Positions 46,256 through 58,179 of a stretch of DNA of 64,000 nt are shown here, piece by piece. The stretch lies in NCBI GenBank assembly GCA_024699855.1, contig JAMPIQ010000001.1, forward strand, positions 8,246,001 through 8,310,000, read 5' to 3'. This DNA is from Aphelenchoides besseyi (Eukaryota; Nematoda; Chromadorea; Rhabditida; Aphelenchoididae). The position numbers and the translations under genes are program-made. The stretch's first letter is position 1. Each line of letters starts with the position of its first letter. A model generated the notes under the pieces. That model ran no database searches and was not told the origin of the DNA. It worked only from the letters and a program-made list of their open reading frames with translations.

Positions 46256-49200
46256 TTACAGAAACGGTTGAACAACACGCTCAAATCTAATGTCTTCTGG
46301 AACAGTTCGTGTAGAACGCAACGACAACTCGGCACATTTGGTTCCCGCTTCCAAACATCCACGCAACTTTGCACCATGAAGATGAGCTACAAGAAACGCA
46401 GAATTGAAACTGAAATCATTGAATTGATCTTCGTCTCTGTTCTTCCACTCACCAATCTCCCGCTCCAGAAACCGAAACAAAATCTGCTTTTTCCACCTTT
46501 GGGCAGCCGATCTTTTGAATTTCCGTTCTGCTTCCATTTCTACTCAATGCCACGACTCCGTGAGGACCGAGAGTTACAATAAGAAACTCCAATTGGTTGG
46601 GAACGAGCTGTGAATTCGAGTCTAGGAATTCTGCTACAGCATCTGCATTTTGTAATCTATCAGCTAAAACAAATAAAGTTTAGTTAATTGAGCTTAATAT
46701 CACCAGAAATCTCAACTCCTCGATCTTTACAAAAATTAAAGAACTCGTTAGAATTCGGAGAGAATGCGTTCAGTTGGTTGAGACCACCAGCTTCCACGAA
46801 GCGATTTACTTTGCCCGAATCTGTAGGTTCAAGCCAAACTGCAAATCCAACGATAAAACAAAAAGTAATTGAACTTTTAAACCTTTCTTGTTATAATCTT
46901 TGCAAAGTTCGAAGGCTTTTCGTAACGTTGGAATGGAAAGATTGGAGTCCAAAAGTACGTAATCACAACCTTCAAACAACTCTCGCTTTGCTTCCAACTG
47001 CAAATTAATTGCTGTGTTTATTGAAGTGACCGAGTTACCTTTGCCGGTGTGATTTGCGAAATAACCTTTTCGATTGACATCAAACCTTAAATGAAAATAG
47101 AAAGCTTAATCACATGTAGTTTACCGTAAGCGATGTTTCCACCGACATTCAACGACAAATATGAAGCTGTGTTGTGATTGGGTGCTCGGAAAATGTGATT
47201 TGTATTCTAAAATCTAAACGTTTATTTTTGCGGTTACCACTACTTACGGTGTCTGAATCAGAAAACAGAAGCGAGGCTTGAAGGTCATCACCAACGACAG
47301 AAATGAGCGGAGATTTGCATTGCAACTTTTGAAAGCATTCGGCATGATTTCTTGCTACTCCACCAGCACTAGAATGAACCTTGATTTCGTGTTCGCAGCT
47401 TTGAGCTTACCGTTGGAAGAACTGACCAGAATAAGAACCACCATCAAACTGAAAACAAAACGTTTGCTGTACATTTGTTCGTTTGACACAAATGAACTTG
47501 ATTATTAGCACTGAAAATGTTTGCAGCCAAACAATCACTTCAAACTTTTACGCACTTTTTCTGTCGCGCGCGCGGAACGATCGACCCACGAGTGAAAAAG
47601 CAATTTAGAACGATGGCGGACGCGAAACGCAGTTGAACTTCGCACTCGACAGGTCCAGTTCGCTTCTTTCGTTCGAACCGATCAGTCACGAACGTCGTTT
47701 GGCCGAAAATGCTGCGCGTTCCTCATTACCGAGCTTGGATTTATGTGAGTTGAGAATCCTACGAACATAGTTTTCTAATTGGGATTGCAGATAATAAACG
47801 TTTTGTTGATTATACTGCAGGTAAACGTGATCGTTAAGATGTCTGATCGCAATTGTTTAGTTGATTCTCATTCAACTCATTTGCTTGATTTCCGCGAATC
47901 CCCGTCTGCAATTGTTTCCCGTAGAAGAAGTTTACGCATTGATCCTCTTTTTATTCGTATCCATTGCTCTTCAGGTTAGATCCAGAAGTATAGAAGTAAA
48001 CAAAGTCGTGTGTTTTAGCTCTTAGTTTCCATATGCGGAATTTTGGGCGTATATTTCTCGAATGAGCACGTGATTCGTTTGACGTGGCTGCTTCAAGTCC
48101 CGATGGTTATTTTCGACGTAATTCAAGCGGTACTTTGGGCAATTTCATTTGCCAATTTGCATCAAGAATACGAGAAAACATTGACGACTGCAATTCAACA
48201 CGTCGTTGCATCAAATATGCATACATCGTATAATCACGTCTGTCACTATTGGAAGAACTTGCAAACTGAACTTCGATGTTGTGCTCCAGCAACAGTTGCA
48301 ATGAGTTGTCAAGATCGTAAGTTTTAAATGTCCTGAATTTAGCTCATGGCTTTTGTTTTAGTAACATGTCCGAAACAAGCTATCATGTGTCATTATGCGC
48401 TTCTCCAGTGGTTGCACACAAATACCGATCTTTTGGCCTCAGTTATCTACTTTGTTCTGTTACCGTTAAAACTAATTATTTTGGTCATGTTAAGGTAGGC
48501 TGCTAGATGATCGATGTTTAGCCGGACGTTATAGGGAAGATATAAGCGAGTTGTTGGTTGAGATTTTGCACTTGCACAATCGACAAGTATATCGGTATGT
48601 ATATAATCAAAAACGACAACAAGAAGTATAATCGATTTTGTAGACACTGGTTAACAGATTCACAGGAAAACGACTCAAACGCTTGTGATTCACAAGTCAA
48701 TTCGAAACTTTCATCGCCTTCAGAATACGAAACCGTATTGATATCGCGCAGTAGGAACGGCTCAATAGCTCAACTATAGAACTCTATGTGTTTGTATTTA
48801 GTTCCGTGCAATCATAATTTATTTGTCACTTCGATACATTCATTTCACGAATCAACAGTCAAATTAAACGCTCAAAAAGTTGATCTCTTTTCAATCGAAA
48901 TCTCGCAACCGCAATTTTCGTTCTTTTGCTTCGTTGATTCGACAGTCAAATTGCTCTGCTTTTAGCGTAGCACACAAAAATTCTATTTCCTTTCACCCGT
49001 TGTTCGATACGTTACTTCATGAGAGCAATTGTGTAGTTTCAAGTAAACGTTTGTTCAACTGACCTTTGGTTCCTTCTCAGCAATGAACTCGTATTCGAAG
49101 ATTGCAGCTCCAACACACAACTAAAGTTCACAGATAATGCGATGACAAGAAAGTGAATTCACAATTTCAAACTGACGTCTGGACTCGTGTTTAACTTCCT

Positions 49201-50527
49201 TATTGACGTTAGAAGAAGAAGAACGGAAAAGTGATGTTCGTTGTTGATTGACGTATTCGTTTGCGATTTGTGTTGCAATCTTTGCGTTGTTTTTCAACAA
49301 TGCAACATCTTAGTTTGTGTATTAATGATGGTTGAATTCACTTTACTTACTGATTTCGAGGCTTGTAGATTGAGTTAATTCATTTACACGTTTCAGAAGA
49401 AACGGCGTCAAAGGTTTTCCACTTAACTTTAATTCACTAAAAAGCTTTTCATCGAATTGTTAATTGAATTTTCGACATACTTTGCTTCTTCAATTGCCTC
49501 GTCGACTGCACGTTCGATTTGCTCACTTTTGTTTTCGAATCCACAAGGCAAAGGACAGGCAATCAACGTACCACTGCGGTTATCCAACTCGTCCGAATGC
49601 TCTAAACGTTTGCGTTTTTTCATTATTCAACACGATAAGTTACTGAGGATCTCTGCGATAGTCTTTATATCGTCGGTGCAGAACGGGGATCTCAAATTCG
49701 AGTAACGAGAAAAGAAGCCGGGAAAACGATCACAATCACCGAAAGTGATAACATTAACGCCCAAAGTTTCCTGCAAGACCACAAATACTATAACCTTTTA
49801 CAACTGATATTCACAAGCAACTCAAGTGTTTTTGGCACATCCAAGATCGATTTTGCTCCCGCACAAACGACCGCCACTGGCGATCGAGACATTTCGACGA
49901 GATCAGCACTGATGTCAAACGCTATAAAGTTAAGAGTAACACAACTCAAAATGAAAAACATACTTGAATTTGCTCCACGATGAACTCCTGCAAATTACAA
50001 TTCACAATTTAATTTCTACATTCGCTAACCTCCGATTCCCCCTGTGGCAAACACTCGGATTCCAGCCATCGCAGCTAAAACAAGCAGTTTGAGTGAATGA
50101 AAAATACAAACCAATTTTCATCGTTGCTGCAACTGTTGTTCCGCCAAATCTCTTGTGACTCAAGCAACTGGGTATATCACGACTTGAAACCTTCAGTGGA
50201 TGGTTGTTCGGATCACTCAGCAATTCCAAATCCTTCGAATTCATTCCAACATGAATTCTGCCGTTCATGAGTCCAATCGTCGCCGGTGTTGCACCTTCTT
50301 GTCGTATTACATCCTCTAAACTATGTGCAACCCTGCAATTTCAATCATAAAAATTGAAGTTCTCGTTGAAGTTACTCCAAATTCTTGGGATACGGAAGTC
50401 CGTGAGTCAACACCGTCGTTTCGAGTGCAACAACAGGAGCTTTAGTGTTCAAAGCGGAGTTGACTTCTTCGGATAAACGAATAATTGAAGGAAGTTGTCG
50501 AGTTAATTGGAATGAAGTTTTAGCCAT
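46256..50527 (-). CDS. Bifunctional pseudouridine-5'-phosphate glycosidase / pseudouridine kinase
   Basis: Minus strand, ATG 50527-50525, stop TAA 46258-46256. The N-terminal half is a PsuG (IndA-like) glycosidase: [44 protein letters not shown] then [35 protein letters not shown]. The C-terminal half is a pfkB kinase. It starts [18 protein letters not shown], then [13 protein letters not shown] joining [34 protein letters not shown]. Fusion of the two activities is known in eukaryotes (for example S. pombe C1861.05). The kinase phosphorylates pseudouridine, and the glycosidase splits the product into uracil and ribose-5-phosphate. The join at 49063-47449 is a 1.6 kb intron, in phase 0, in which a tetraspanin gene lies on the other strand. 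Confidence 0.85.
47709..48779 (+). CDS. Tetraspanin-like four-span membrane protein
   Basis: ATG 47709 ([20 protein letters not shown]), stop TAG at 48777-48779, about seven exons with 38-50-nt introns, about 275 residues. Four hydrophobic spans: [62 protein letters not shown] and [21 protein letters not shown]. Between the third and fourth is a ~95-residue loop with [35 protein letters not shown], which has the CC plus additional Cys pattern of a tetraspanin large extracellular loop (CCG replaced by CCA). The C-terminal tail is Ser-rich and cytosolic. Tetraspanins organise membrane microdomains. The whole gene sits inside an intron of the PsuG-PsuK gene on the opposite strand. Confidence 0.75.
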
Positions 50528-50638
50528 TTCTAAGCCTATCTGTTAAAATCGTTATAACTGTGATTAGCATCAATAATTCTATGGGATATCCAAGTTCACA
50601 GTCAATCAAATACTCGTATGGTTTATAATTTTATACAA

Positions 50639-51515
50639 TCAACAATTTTCATTTGATTTCCTTTCTTTTACCCATTCGTTCCACTTTTTTCTTGCTTCAG
50701 GTTTTCCAGAATCGGCGGTCGATCCCAAAATTCTACCAGTGTGAGACAAAGCACGATAGGACATTCCGTAGTCGGCAATTTCAAACAAATAATTCATTTC
50801 CTAAAGTAATAACCATGTGTACTTTTCATACGAACAGGAGTCTTGTGAACGAACCTCAACTACCAAGTGAGTTCGATCAGCAACAAAGCGAATTGAAGGA
50901 ACATTCGAACCAAAAAGCGTGTTGCTCATTTTCGAAGCCAACTCCACCTTGCTTTCTTCTAACGCCCGTTCTATTTCCTAGAAAACAATCTTCTACAGAC
51001 GAACTAACAAGCAAAAACTCACTGCATCTTTGTCTGTGCCCGTGCTCTTCCAATAAACTACTTGTTCCAAGAGTGTTAAGGGAACTTCAATCTGTTAGAA
51101 CAAGTAAATTTAGGGCAGAAATCGCGTAGTTACCTTAATAAACTCGATTTTGTGCTTAGCCAAATCCAAATCGTTAACAACTGAGCAGAAAGTTTCGAAG
51201 TAAAGACCGTTGAGTTGCTCTTGTTTCTTCACGTTCAATTTTCGATGTTTCGATTCGGCTTTGGTTTCCAGTAACAATTTCTGGAGCAGAGTTGATGCAA
51301 TCGATTAAAGTACTCACCAAGTTTTCGACTGATGAGTCGACTCCAAATTTCTGTCCCATAACCCTTGAGATTTTTCTTTCCACCGCAAAATTAAAACGCC
51401 GCACATCGCGCTCCGAATTGGGTCCATATCCCGGGTACCTTGAAAACTTAAAAGTCTTCTGCTTAGTCGAGTTCAATCGGATGGTGGTGACGACGAGACG
51501 AAGAGTATTCAACAT
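50639..51515 (-). CDS. RBFA: Mitochondrial ribosome-binding factor A (RbfA-like)
   Basis: Minus strand, ATG 51515-51513, stop TGA at 50641-50639, short introns, about 225 residues. The N-terminus (MLNTLRLVVTTIRLNSTKQK) is Arg/Ser/Thr-rich without acids, like a mitochondrial transit peptide. The body resembles the RbfA KH-type fold: QEQLNGLYFETFCSVVND, KIEFIKIEVPLTLLEQVVYW, ALEESKVELASKMSN, VPSIRFVADRTHLVVEEMNY. Human RBFA shows the same blocks, including V.V.L....VYWK-type strands and P.I.FV.D. It assists maturation of the small mitochondrial ribosomal subunit. The start codon lies 112 bp beyond the PsuG-PsuK start on the same strand. Confidence 0.7.
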
Positions 51516-51648
51516 CCTCGATTGTGAGTTTGTTATCAGTTTTGATGCAAAATTTGCTGGAACTCACGACTAAGCGTGTCATTTCTTCCCTTGTCTTGAA
51601 ACTTCTTCAATTGAATGTAAGTTCCTATAAGACAATCTAATAGTGTTT

Positions 51649-53058
51649 GGTTGTTGGTCTCTAGCAATGTTATTGCTATTGGAAGTCGCTGAATTGAAGA
51701 ATCGAGTTTCAATCAACTTGCTTTTGAAATTTACGACCCTAATGATGGCTGAAAAATCGATTACTAGAAGTCACAATTCGATCTTATTGGCCTTTGATTT
51801 GATCGTTAATTCGGAACACGTGCTCCAATATATAACAGTGCATTGGAGTGAAGCAGGTGCCGTGTTCGGATTTGACGTCAAACGGCGGAAATCTGATCGA
51901 ACAGTTGTTTTTGGCGGCAATCAGCCGCAGATCTCTTTCATAAAACAAGCAAAATCTGCTGTTGGCAATAATGATAGTTAGAGGGCAATTAAATGGAGTT
52001 AATGAGTACTGGGCCGAAAGCAAAACAATCACTTCGAAGACGATGAAAACGTTTTTAGCATCGTGTATTATTTTGTGGACTTGAAGGTGAACTCATCTAA
52101 CGGCTTTCTTTGATTCAGTTTGGTTTCTGGTCTGAAGTTGAATGGAAATCCAACTAGTCATTTTTGGTTATTCTTCTGAACATTAACTCTCGAACTTGAT
52201 CGTTCAAAAGATTTGAGCCTTTTGATTGACAGTAAAAGCACAGAAACAATTGGTGTTGTGATTAACGTATTTACGTTCAAACACGTAACCTTTCATATTA
52301 TACTTCCTGCTTCAACAATACGCCCCCTATCCATCATGTTTCTGGCCAATCCGAAGAGACGAGATTCGAATCAATCATCCGCTCTTTTTCTTGAGTTGTC
52401 CTCTTCTGTGTCCCGTTCACGTCTTTGGACTCGTTTCACAAGCATCCCTGGAGAGTTGTTATTTGAATCCTTCAGACTGACGGATCGAAACCGATCGTTC
52501 CGTGATCGGACATTGCGACCAAAGTTTCTTTATCGTCTTTGACGTGAACTCAAGCGGTTTTCTAATTGGAAATCGAGACGAACCGTTCACATACCTCCTT
52601 GCAACCTTTTTTCAAAAACCTGCACCTTCCGATTCTTCGCGAGTTAACGTTGATCTAACTGACTTATTAAGTTTAGGTGACAAAATGAAACTAACACCAT
52701 TGGGTTCGGAGTTCGAATCGATCATTGCGGGCACAGTTCTTTTTCTGCTCGGCGGTTTTATTTGTTTTCTCTGCTGCTTCTCCGTAACACACACATACTT
52801 GTAAGCTACAAACCTACATTCATAGATTTATGTGCATTTGATTTCAGGTGCTACAAACGACGTGTATTAAAACGGCGACGACATAGCGTCGAGGATATCG
52901 ACTATGCGCCTCTTAAAGTCGAACCGACGGAAATCGTTGTGGTTGAGGGAATTAACTCTCGACGAATCTCCGAATTGAAACGACCATCTGATGCGTCTTT
53001 TCAATCCGGTTCCTCTCTTCTCAGCTCCGAATCAACTTCAACCACAAATGCCACTTAA
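51649..53058 (+). CDS. Single-pass membrane protein, upstream exons uncertain
   Basis: The reliable part is 52550-53058. It has extracellular sequence (IGNRDEPFTYLLATFFQKPAP), one transmembrane helix (IIAGTVLFLLGGFICFLCCFS), then after a short intron a basic stop-transfer (CYKRRVLKRRRHSVED) and a ~75-residue cytosolic tail rich in Ser/Thr with the end SESTSTTNAT and stop TAA at 53056-53058. Upstream, an open stretch at 51650-51980 (AMLLLLEVAELKN..., FDVKRRKSDRTVVFGG) and one near 52213-52540 seem coding, but I could not link them with confident splice sites. The family is not recognised. An alpha/epsilon-sarcoglycan-like layout was considered, but the evidence is weak. Confidence 0.45.
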
Positions 53059-53353
53059 TTTATCATGTTGTTTGCTCGTAAATGTTTGTACTTTCCTCCA
53101 TCAATTGTTTTATGTGTATATTCAATCAACTTCTAGGGTTAGCAGTTTCACAAACGGGTCTAATTTTCTCGTCTACGTAATTGAAAGGTTTGGAGAATAC
53201 CGTTACGTCTTTCATTTGCCTTACTGTACCTTTTGTGTAACTAATGAGTATTTATGAATGAAAGAGATTATTTTTATTTCATTATTAGTGGAGTTATTAG
53301 GTGCCTAATGGCTTTATTAGTAACAATAAGTAAACAGAGAGCACAGCAATCGT

Positions 53354-56140
53354 TTAAGCGCTGAGGAACGATGTGGGCAACACGTAGTCCATAAGTTCGA
53401 CGATCAAACTTGTTCCAAATGGCAAATCGGACTGAAAGTTGATTGTCACACAACTCTTAATGTTATTGTACTCACAATTTGCTCGTCCTGTTCACCGAAA
53501 ATCCAACGCAGCGATGGAAGTGAGCTAACGCTTTCAACGAATGATTGTTGCTGAAAGAACGATATAATCGTAAGCAAAAAATACGATTACCATAACACGA
53601 TTGTTAAGAATGTTGAAACAGGATGCAAAGATATCGTTGACTACTATATCACCGTTTGAAGTCATCGGAGCGTAAATACCACGTTCAGTCACAATGTCGA
53701 CCTTTTTAACTCGTTTCTGAACAAAGTAGCTGTTCTCGTTCTGAAACCCAATCATCAGGTTATCATCTGGACGTATTGTTTTACCTCAGGAATTGCGTAT
53801 AGACAATCGCCTTCGTTGACACGTTCGGCATAGACGGGATGAGAGTTAACTTTTTCGAAAGCGATTGGACGATCTTCGGCCGTACATTCGGTTTTGTAGA
53901 GATAATGTTTAGCAGTCAACTTGAGAACCTTTCCGTCGGTCAATTCAATTCGATGAAAATCGGCTTCGATTTCTGGCATACGATGAATCCATGACTCAAC
54001 ATTAGCGTAGACCATCTGCAAAACGAATTCAATTTTGTTTTTGAACACTTTTTTTACCTGACTGCCATTTGCTGAAAGCACCCAATCGCCTTGTTTCAAT
54101 TCGTCCATTCGCTTCTGCTCACCACTTGACAAACGAACCATTGTATCAGCAGTAAAACAAAACATCGAGCCACCACCGCCACCTGATCCATAGCCAGTAC
54201 CATAGCCATTTCCATAAGCAGGAGCACTGAAAATCATTTATGCATTTATTTGGGCCATTACTTAGTCTTTACATACCCGCCGTAAGCTGGAGCAGCCGGT
54301 TGCGCGACGGGTTCGATCAAACCTTGAGGCACTTGACCTGGTGGCAATTCAAGACCCTCAACTGCTTGAACTTCTTCGACAATTGCGTCGGGTTCAGCCA
54401 CAAATGGTCCTTGAACAACCTGAAAAGTTCTAATTTTAAGATTTTTCAGACAGAAACGGGTACCTCTACTTGCTCTTGACCAGTTGGTTGCAAAACGACT
54501 TCATTGGTTTGTGAACTAAAATGTTAAAAAAATTAGTAATTAAAAACAAGTACTCTCAACTTACATGATTTGACCACCTGGTTGATTTCCACCGATTTCT
54601 TGAAGCGGTTGTTGTCCACCAGCTTGAATTGGCACTTGGAAAGCAAGTGCACCCTGCCCTTTGCCGTGTTTTTCAACGCGAACAAATCGAGAGCTGATTT
54701 CTTCGTAAACTTTGTCTTCGACTAAAATATTCAAAACCACTTATTGTTCGTCTACAACTCTATTACTGTCGACTGCAAATTCGTGTGGTCGAGGTACGCA
54801 GGGCATACGGCGCACAGCAACATCGTAGGAAACGGTGCCGTCAGCTTTGACGCGTTTGGTTACATCGCTGATGTAATCGAAAGCATATACTCGTTGACCA
54901 TTTTGAATTTCACCACCCAACACAATTTGTCCGGGATTAACCACAGCGATTCCCCGATCAGCCGAATGTTTCAAGGCTTCGTATTCGCAGCATTGAAGAG
55001 CCAACGGCAACGCGCTAACGTTAACCAATGGACCAATTCCACCAACCCAACTGTTTTCACCATTGCATTGATCAGAATCGTAAGTGGAAGCACATTTCTG
55101 AAAACGCACAAATCAACTAAGAGCACAAGAATCTTAGCGCTGTTTATTCAACCCCAATAGATCTGGCAAAGCACTTCAAGCGGTTTTGTTTTGATGTTTT
55201 TCAAAAGCTTATTGTGAACGGGTTGATGATAAAAAATCGTCAACCGTTCAATAACTTGCAGCATCAGTTTCGAGTGATGCGATATGTAATCGATGCTGAA
55301 TTCGTTTACTAAACATTTTGAGCAACAAAAACGAATTGGTTTTCTGCAAAATTGGATTACTTCATACGTGTATTTGAATAATGTTTTCACTCTGTGGTAT
55401 GTTGAAGAATTCGTTTACGCAAACTTTGTGTGGTATGACCGCAATAAAGTGATGTAGGACAATTTTTGCAACAAATGTGATAAACAACGTACTTGTCGTC
55501 GTGGTTTTTTAGCACTAAAAAGTCAACTCGAAAGTATGATCTTGCAAACCCAAAGCTTACAGGTCTTAACCTTGTTGCGAAGTTCCCATCGTGACTTCGT
55601 TGAAATCGTTTTTGCGTGGCGAACAGTTTGCTTGGAGGCAATTAGTGAAATGCGCGGCAATGATCGAACTAACAACGTCGATGCACGAATCATAATCGCA
55701 TCAGAAACTCAACCGATCGGCAACACGATCGTTGAGTCCAAAGAAATTGCGCTTTTTTCCAAATCCCAAATTTGAGTTCTATGCAAAACTTACGGCAATT
55801 TGCGAGTGGAAATAAGGTTCAGCAATTGCGGGAATAGCCGGTGGTTGGGCTTCGGTGTTTTTGCGGAAATAGCCATCGGGTTTACCAGCAATTCGATAGA
55901 AAGTTGCAGGATTGCCAGCGGGCTAAAGTTTCGAGTTTAGTAAGAGAATAAATTTGCTCATCAAACCTTTCCATCCGGCCCGGATCCAAAACAACGCGGT
56001 CGAGCACAACCCAAAACTGGACGTCCGTCTGGCAACGACTCAAACGAGAACGGAACTGAAGCGGGACCACAGAACGAAGCGATGGTACTCAACGGCAACA
56101 ATACAAGAAGAAAACCGATGTTCGTTTGTCGAACGGCCAT
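53354..56140 (-). CDS. Warthog-type hedgehog-related protein (Wart + Hog/Hint domains)
   Basis: Minus strand, ATG 56140-56138, stop TAA at 53356-53354. A signal peptide (NIGFLLVLLPLSTIAS) precedes a Wart domain: FCGPASVPFSFESLPDGRPV, LGCARPRCFG, ATFYRIAGKPDGYFRKN, then KCASTYD, CNGENSWVGG and LQCCEYEAL. A Pro/Gln/Val-rich and Gly/Tyr-rich linker follows. The Hog domain begins at the self-splicing Cys (MFCFTADTMVRL), with DELKQGDWVLSA, DFHRIELTDGKVLKLTAKHY and, at the end, GIYAPMTSNGDIVVND and ASCFNIL. The conserved Thr and His of Hint autoprocessing are present (Thr in KLTAKHY). Nematode warthog proteins are secreted and processed by their Hint domain, and many act in cuticle or epidermal matrix. 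One intron, 55098-55793 (696 nt), is far longer than the others. Confidence 0.9.
55148..55641 (-). mobile_element. Remnant of a Penelope-like element (GIY-YIG endonuclease region)
   Basis: Inside the 696-nt intron of the warthog gene, in the same orientation. An 84-codon ORF (55641-55387) ends YVVYHICCKNCPTSLYCGHT, then SLRKRILQH, which looks like the C-terminal GIY-YIG nuclease of Penelope-like elements: a Cys-rich VVY.I.CK.C, a YxGxT block, then an RxxxH. A second, overlapping frame (55390-55148) continues with a Cys-containing block and HHSKLMLQVIERLTIFYHQPVHNKL, so one frameshift separates the parts. No reverse transcriptase remains. It is a dead 3' fragment. Confidence 0.6.
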
Positions 56141-56868
56141 GATACGAACTGAAAAGCGAAAGTAAACGACGGTTACGATTCAGCAGCGTTAATAAAGAAT
56201 GAAAGTTCAGGTGATTGGATTAGATGAATGTGTACAATGATCCGACAAACGGATTTGATCGACAATATGTCGTTATCACCACCCACTTCTGTCTAATCGC
56301 CAATCAATCGGGACTTGAAAACACAAAACCCAACGGCAAAAAGTGAAAACGAACTTACGGCTAACGACCGTTGACCTAATTCTCCTTATCGTTCAGTTAG
56401 CAGACGGATTAACCGGTGATACGTGCAGCTGCAGAGCGGAAGAAAGATCGGAACGAAAAACCAGCTTTCGGACCGGAAAAGTTTCGAGATTGCCGTTGGG
56501 TATCTTCACAAAACTCTTCACTATCACTTTTGATTCGCCGAATTTCAGTCGTCGAACTTTTCACGGTGCTCATGCAATGAACCTCGACTTGTTGTTTCGT
56601 ATTTTCATGTTTTGTGAACATAAGACGAGAGTATTTTTGTTGTAATTGATCAAAATTTTTTGTCATAAACTTTCCGGATCTTCGGAATCCCGTCAATCAG
56701 ATCTCCGTCGTTTTCTCCGCTCACGAACGGCACTACTTAGCGCCGCCCAACGCCGTTGAATCTCATTCCTCTTGTAAACTGACCGATTTACGATTCGAAT
56801 CGCTTATTTCGAGATAAACATTCGACTGAGACTTCACTTTTCGTTTCAGTTGTTGTTGAGTGCAAATC
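56141..56868. other. Bidirectional upstream region
   Basis: 728 bp between divergent starts of the warthog gene (-) and the DB-module gene (+). ORFs here (56343-56696, both strands) are probably chance. A CGTTTCAG acceptor-like site near 56841-56848 precedes the DB-module ATG by about 20 nt and may be a trans-splice or 5'-UTR splice site. Confidence 0.4.
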
Positions 56869-57488
56869 ATGGACGGTCTTCGTTTTGTGCTTTTGGCTGC
56901 TTTGATTGGTTTTGTTGTTGCTCAGGAGTTGGCTGATCCTCGGTGTGGTACCGCTGAGACTGATTAGTAAGAAGAGATTGTTGCTCATTTCGAATAGACT
57001 CCGTTTTCAGTGCTCCGTGTGTTGAACAGGAGAAGGCCGACGCTCTTTTCCAACACTGCTGTCGACAATACGCTCCCGAAGGCTGCTTGCCACTTTGTCA
57101 ATACGAAACCGATGAGTTGAAAGCACGTAACTTGGTAATCAGACATTTAAAGTACCCGAGTTAACTTCTTGTTTCTTTTAGCTCGTTCATGCCGTCAAGA
57201 GCGGGAAATGCGACTTGAAGGCAATTGAATTAGATTGAATACTTGTAATTTTTTGATTTCTAGCATATCAGCACTGTTCTTTATTGTGCTAGTCAGAACC
57301 AAGACAACAAAGCCTGTTGTTCGCATTTGAACTTGGCTGACAGCAAGTTGGGAGTTGGCAATCGTTGTCTCAGATTCTGCGATCCGTCCGGCGAAACTAT
57401 CAGCTCAATCTCACGTGCCGATGTTTCTTGTTTGTTCAACTGGAACATCTTGACTTATTGTCATCGTTCGGGCTTAAAATTGGAATAA
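56869..57488 (+). CDS. Secreted DB-module protein
   Basis: ATG 56869, stop TAA 57486-57488, four exons, about 160 residues. Signal peptide LRFVLLAALIGFVVAQ. The mature part is DB-like: DPRCGTAE, APCVEQEKAD, HCCRQYAPEGCLPLCQYE, GKCDLKH, VLYCASQNQDNKACCSHLN, RCLRFCDPSG, SCLFNWNILTYCH. These are the paired Cys and the C..LCxYE pattern of the nematode DB domain (PF01682). Such proteins are secreted. Some are associated with the cuticle or extracellular matrix, and their biochemical role is largely unknown. The intron at 57221-57263 starts with GC (AAG|GCAATT) rather than GT, because a GT donor in that place would read into a stop. AATAAA overlaps the stop codon. Confidence 0.85.
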
Positions 57489-57653
57489 AGCAATTGACAA
57501 TTTTCTTAATAAACTTGAACTATCTTGTAATCCTAATAAACGGTAATATTTGAAGGCGGTCAATCAATTTATGTACAATAGTAATGATAATAGAATCTCA
57601 AAGGTTAACAATTGAACCGCAAATGAAATAGAAAAGAAAGTGATTACCGAATG

Positions 57654-58179
57654 TTATGGCCGGTTTTTGTTTAGTTTGCGCACCGCTTTTTTCGTTTGTT
57701 TAACGTTTCCATCGATTCGCTTAAAGAAGGCGTCCATCGACTCGATTGGTTTCGTTTCTGTCAGCGACTTCAGATTTCCAACTTTTTGCGCGGAAGACCC
57801 GTTTCTTGATGATAAGTCCGCGGTTGGCATCGTGGAGCTGGAAGCGATAGTTGGAGTTGCGGCTGCTGATCGAGTTTCCTCGAAGAGTGGAATGTTCACC
57901 TAAAAAACAGAAATAAAAAATGCAACGGAAACTCACGTGTGTTTTGCAATGAAGAGCGTCGTTGCTCCACAGCCGATTGAGACGCTTGATCTCGAACATG
58001 GAGCTGTTGTATTTGAGTTCGAGGCTCTGCAGAGTATCCGTTGGTTGTACTTCGTGTTGAACGACTTGAGAGTGTTTCCGGAAGCCGCCATAAGTCGGCG
58101 AATTCAAATCACACGTGGATCCGTAGCGACGAAAACGTTGGTACCCGCACAGGAAAGTACATTCATCGGATTCGGACAT
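57654..58179 (-). CDS. LysM-domain protein (LYSMD1/2-like)
   Basis: Minus strand, ATG 58179-58177, stop TAA 57656-57654, two exons, about 160 residues. A single LysM motif is visible: VVQHEVQPTDTLQSLELKYN, then MFEIKRLNRLWSNDAL and, after the intron, VNIPLF. The upstream part has GSTCDLNSPTYGG, and the C-terminus has FFKRIDGNVKQTKKAV, comparable to the C-terminal LYSMD1/2 block DFLxRIDxxI. The vertebrate function is unclear. LysM domains bind N-acetylglucosamine polymers in other contexts. The protein has no signal peptide, so it is probably intracellular. Confidence 0.75.

Noticed and set aside
52480..52545. Frameshift in the membrane-protein gene
   Set aside because: A 31-nt intron would rescue the frame, but upstream exons are not secure enough to tell an intron from a frameshift, so no claim is made.
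51649..53058. Alpha/epsilon-sarcoglycan identity
   Set aside because: Only topology and weak similarities support it. The cadherin-like ectodomain and cytoplasmic motifs are not clearly present.
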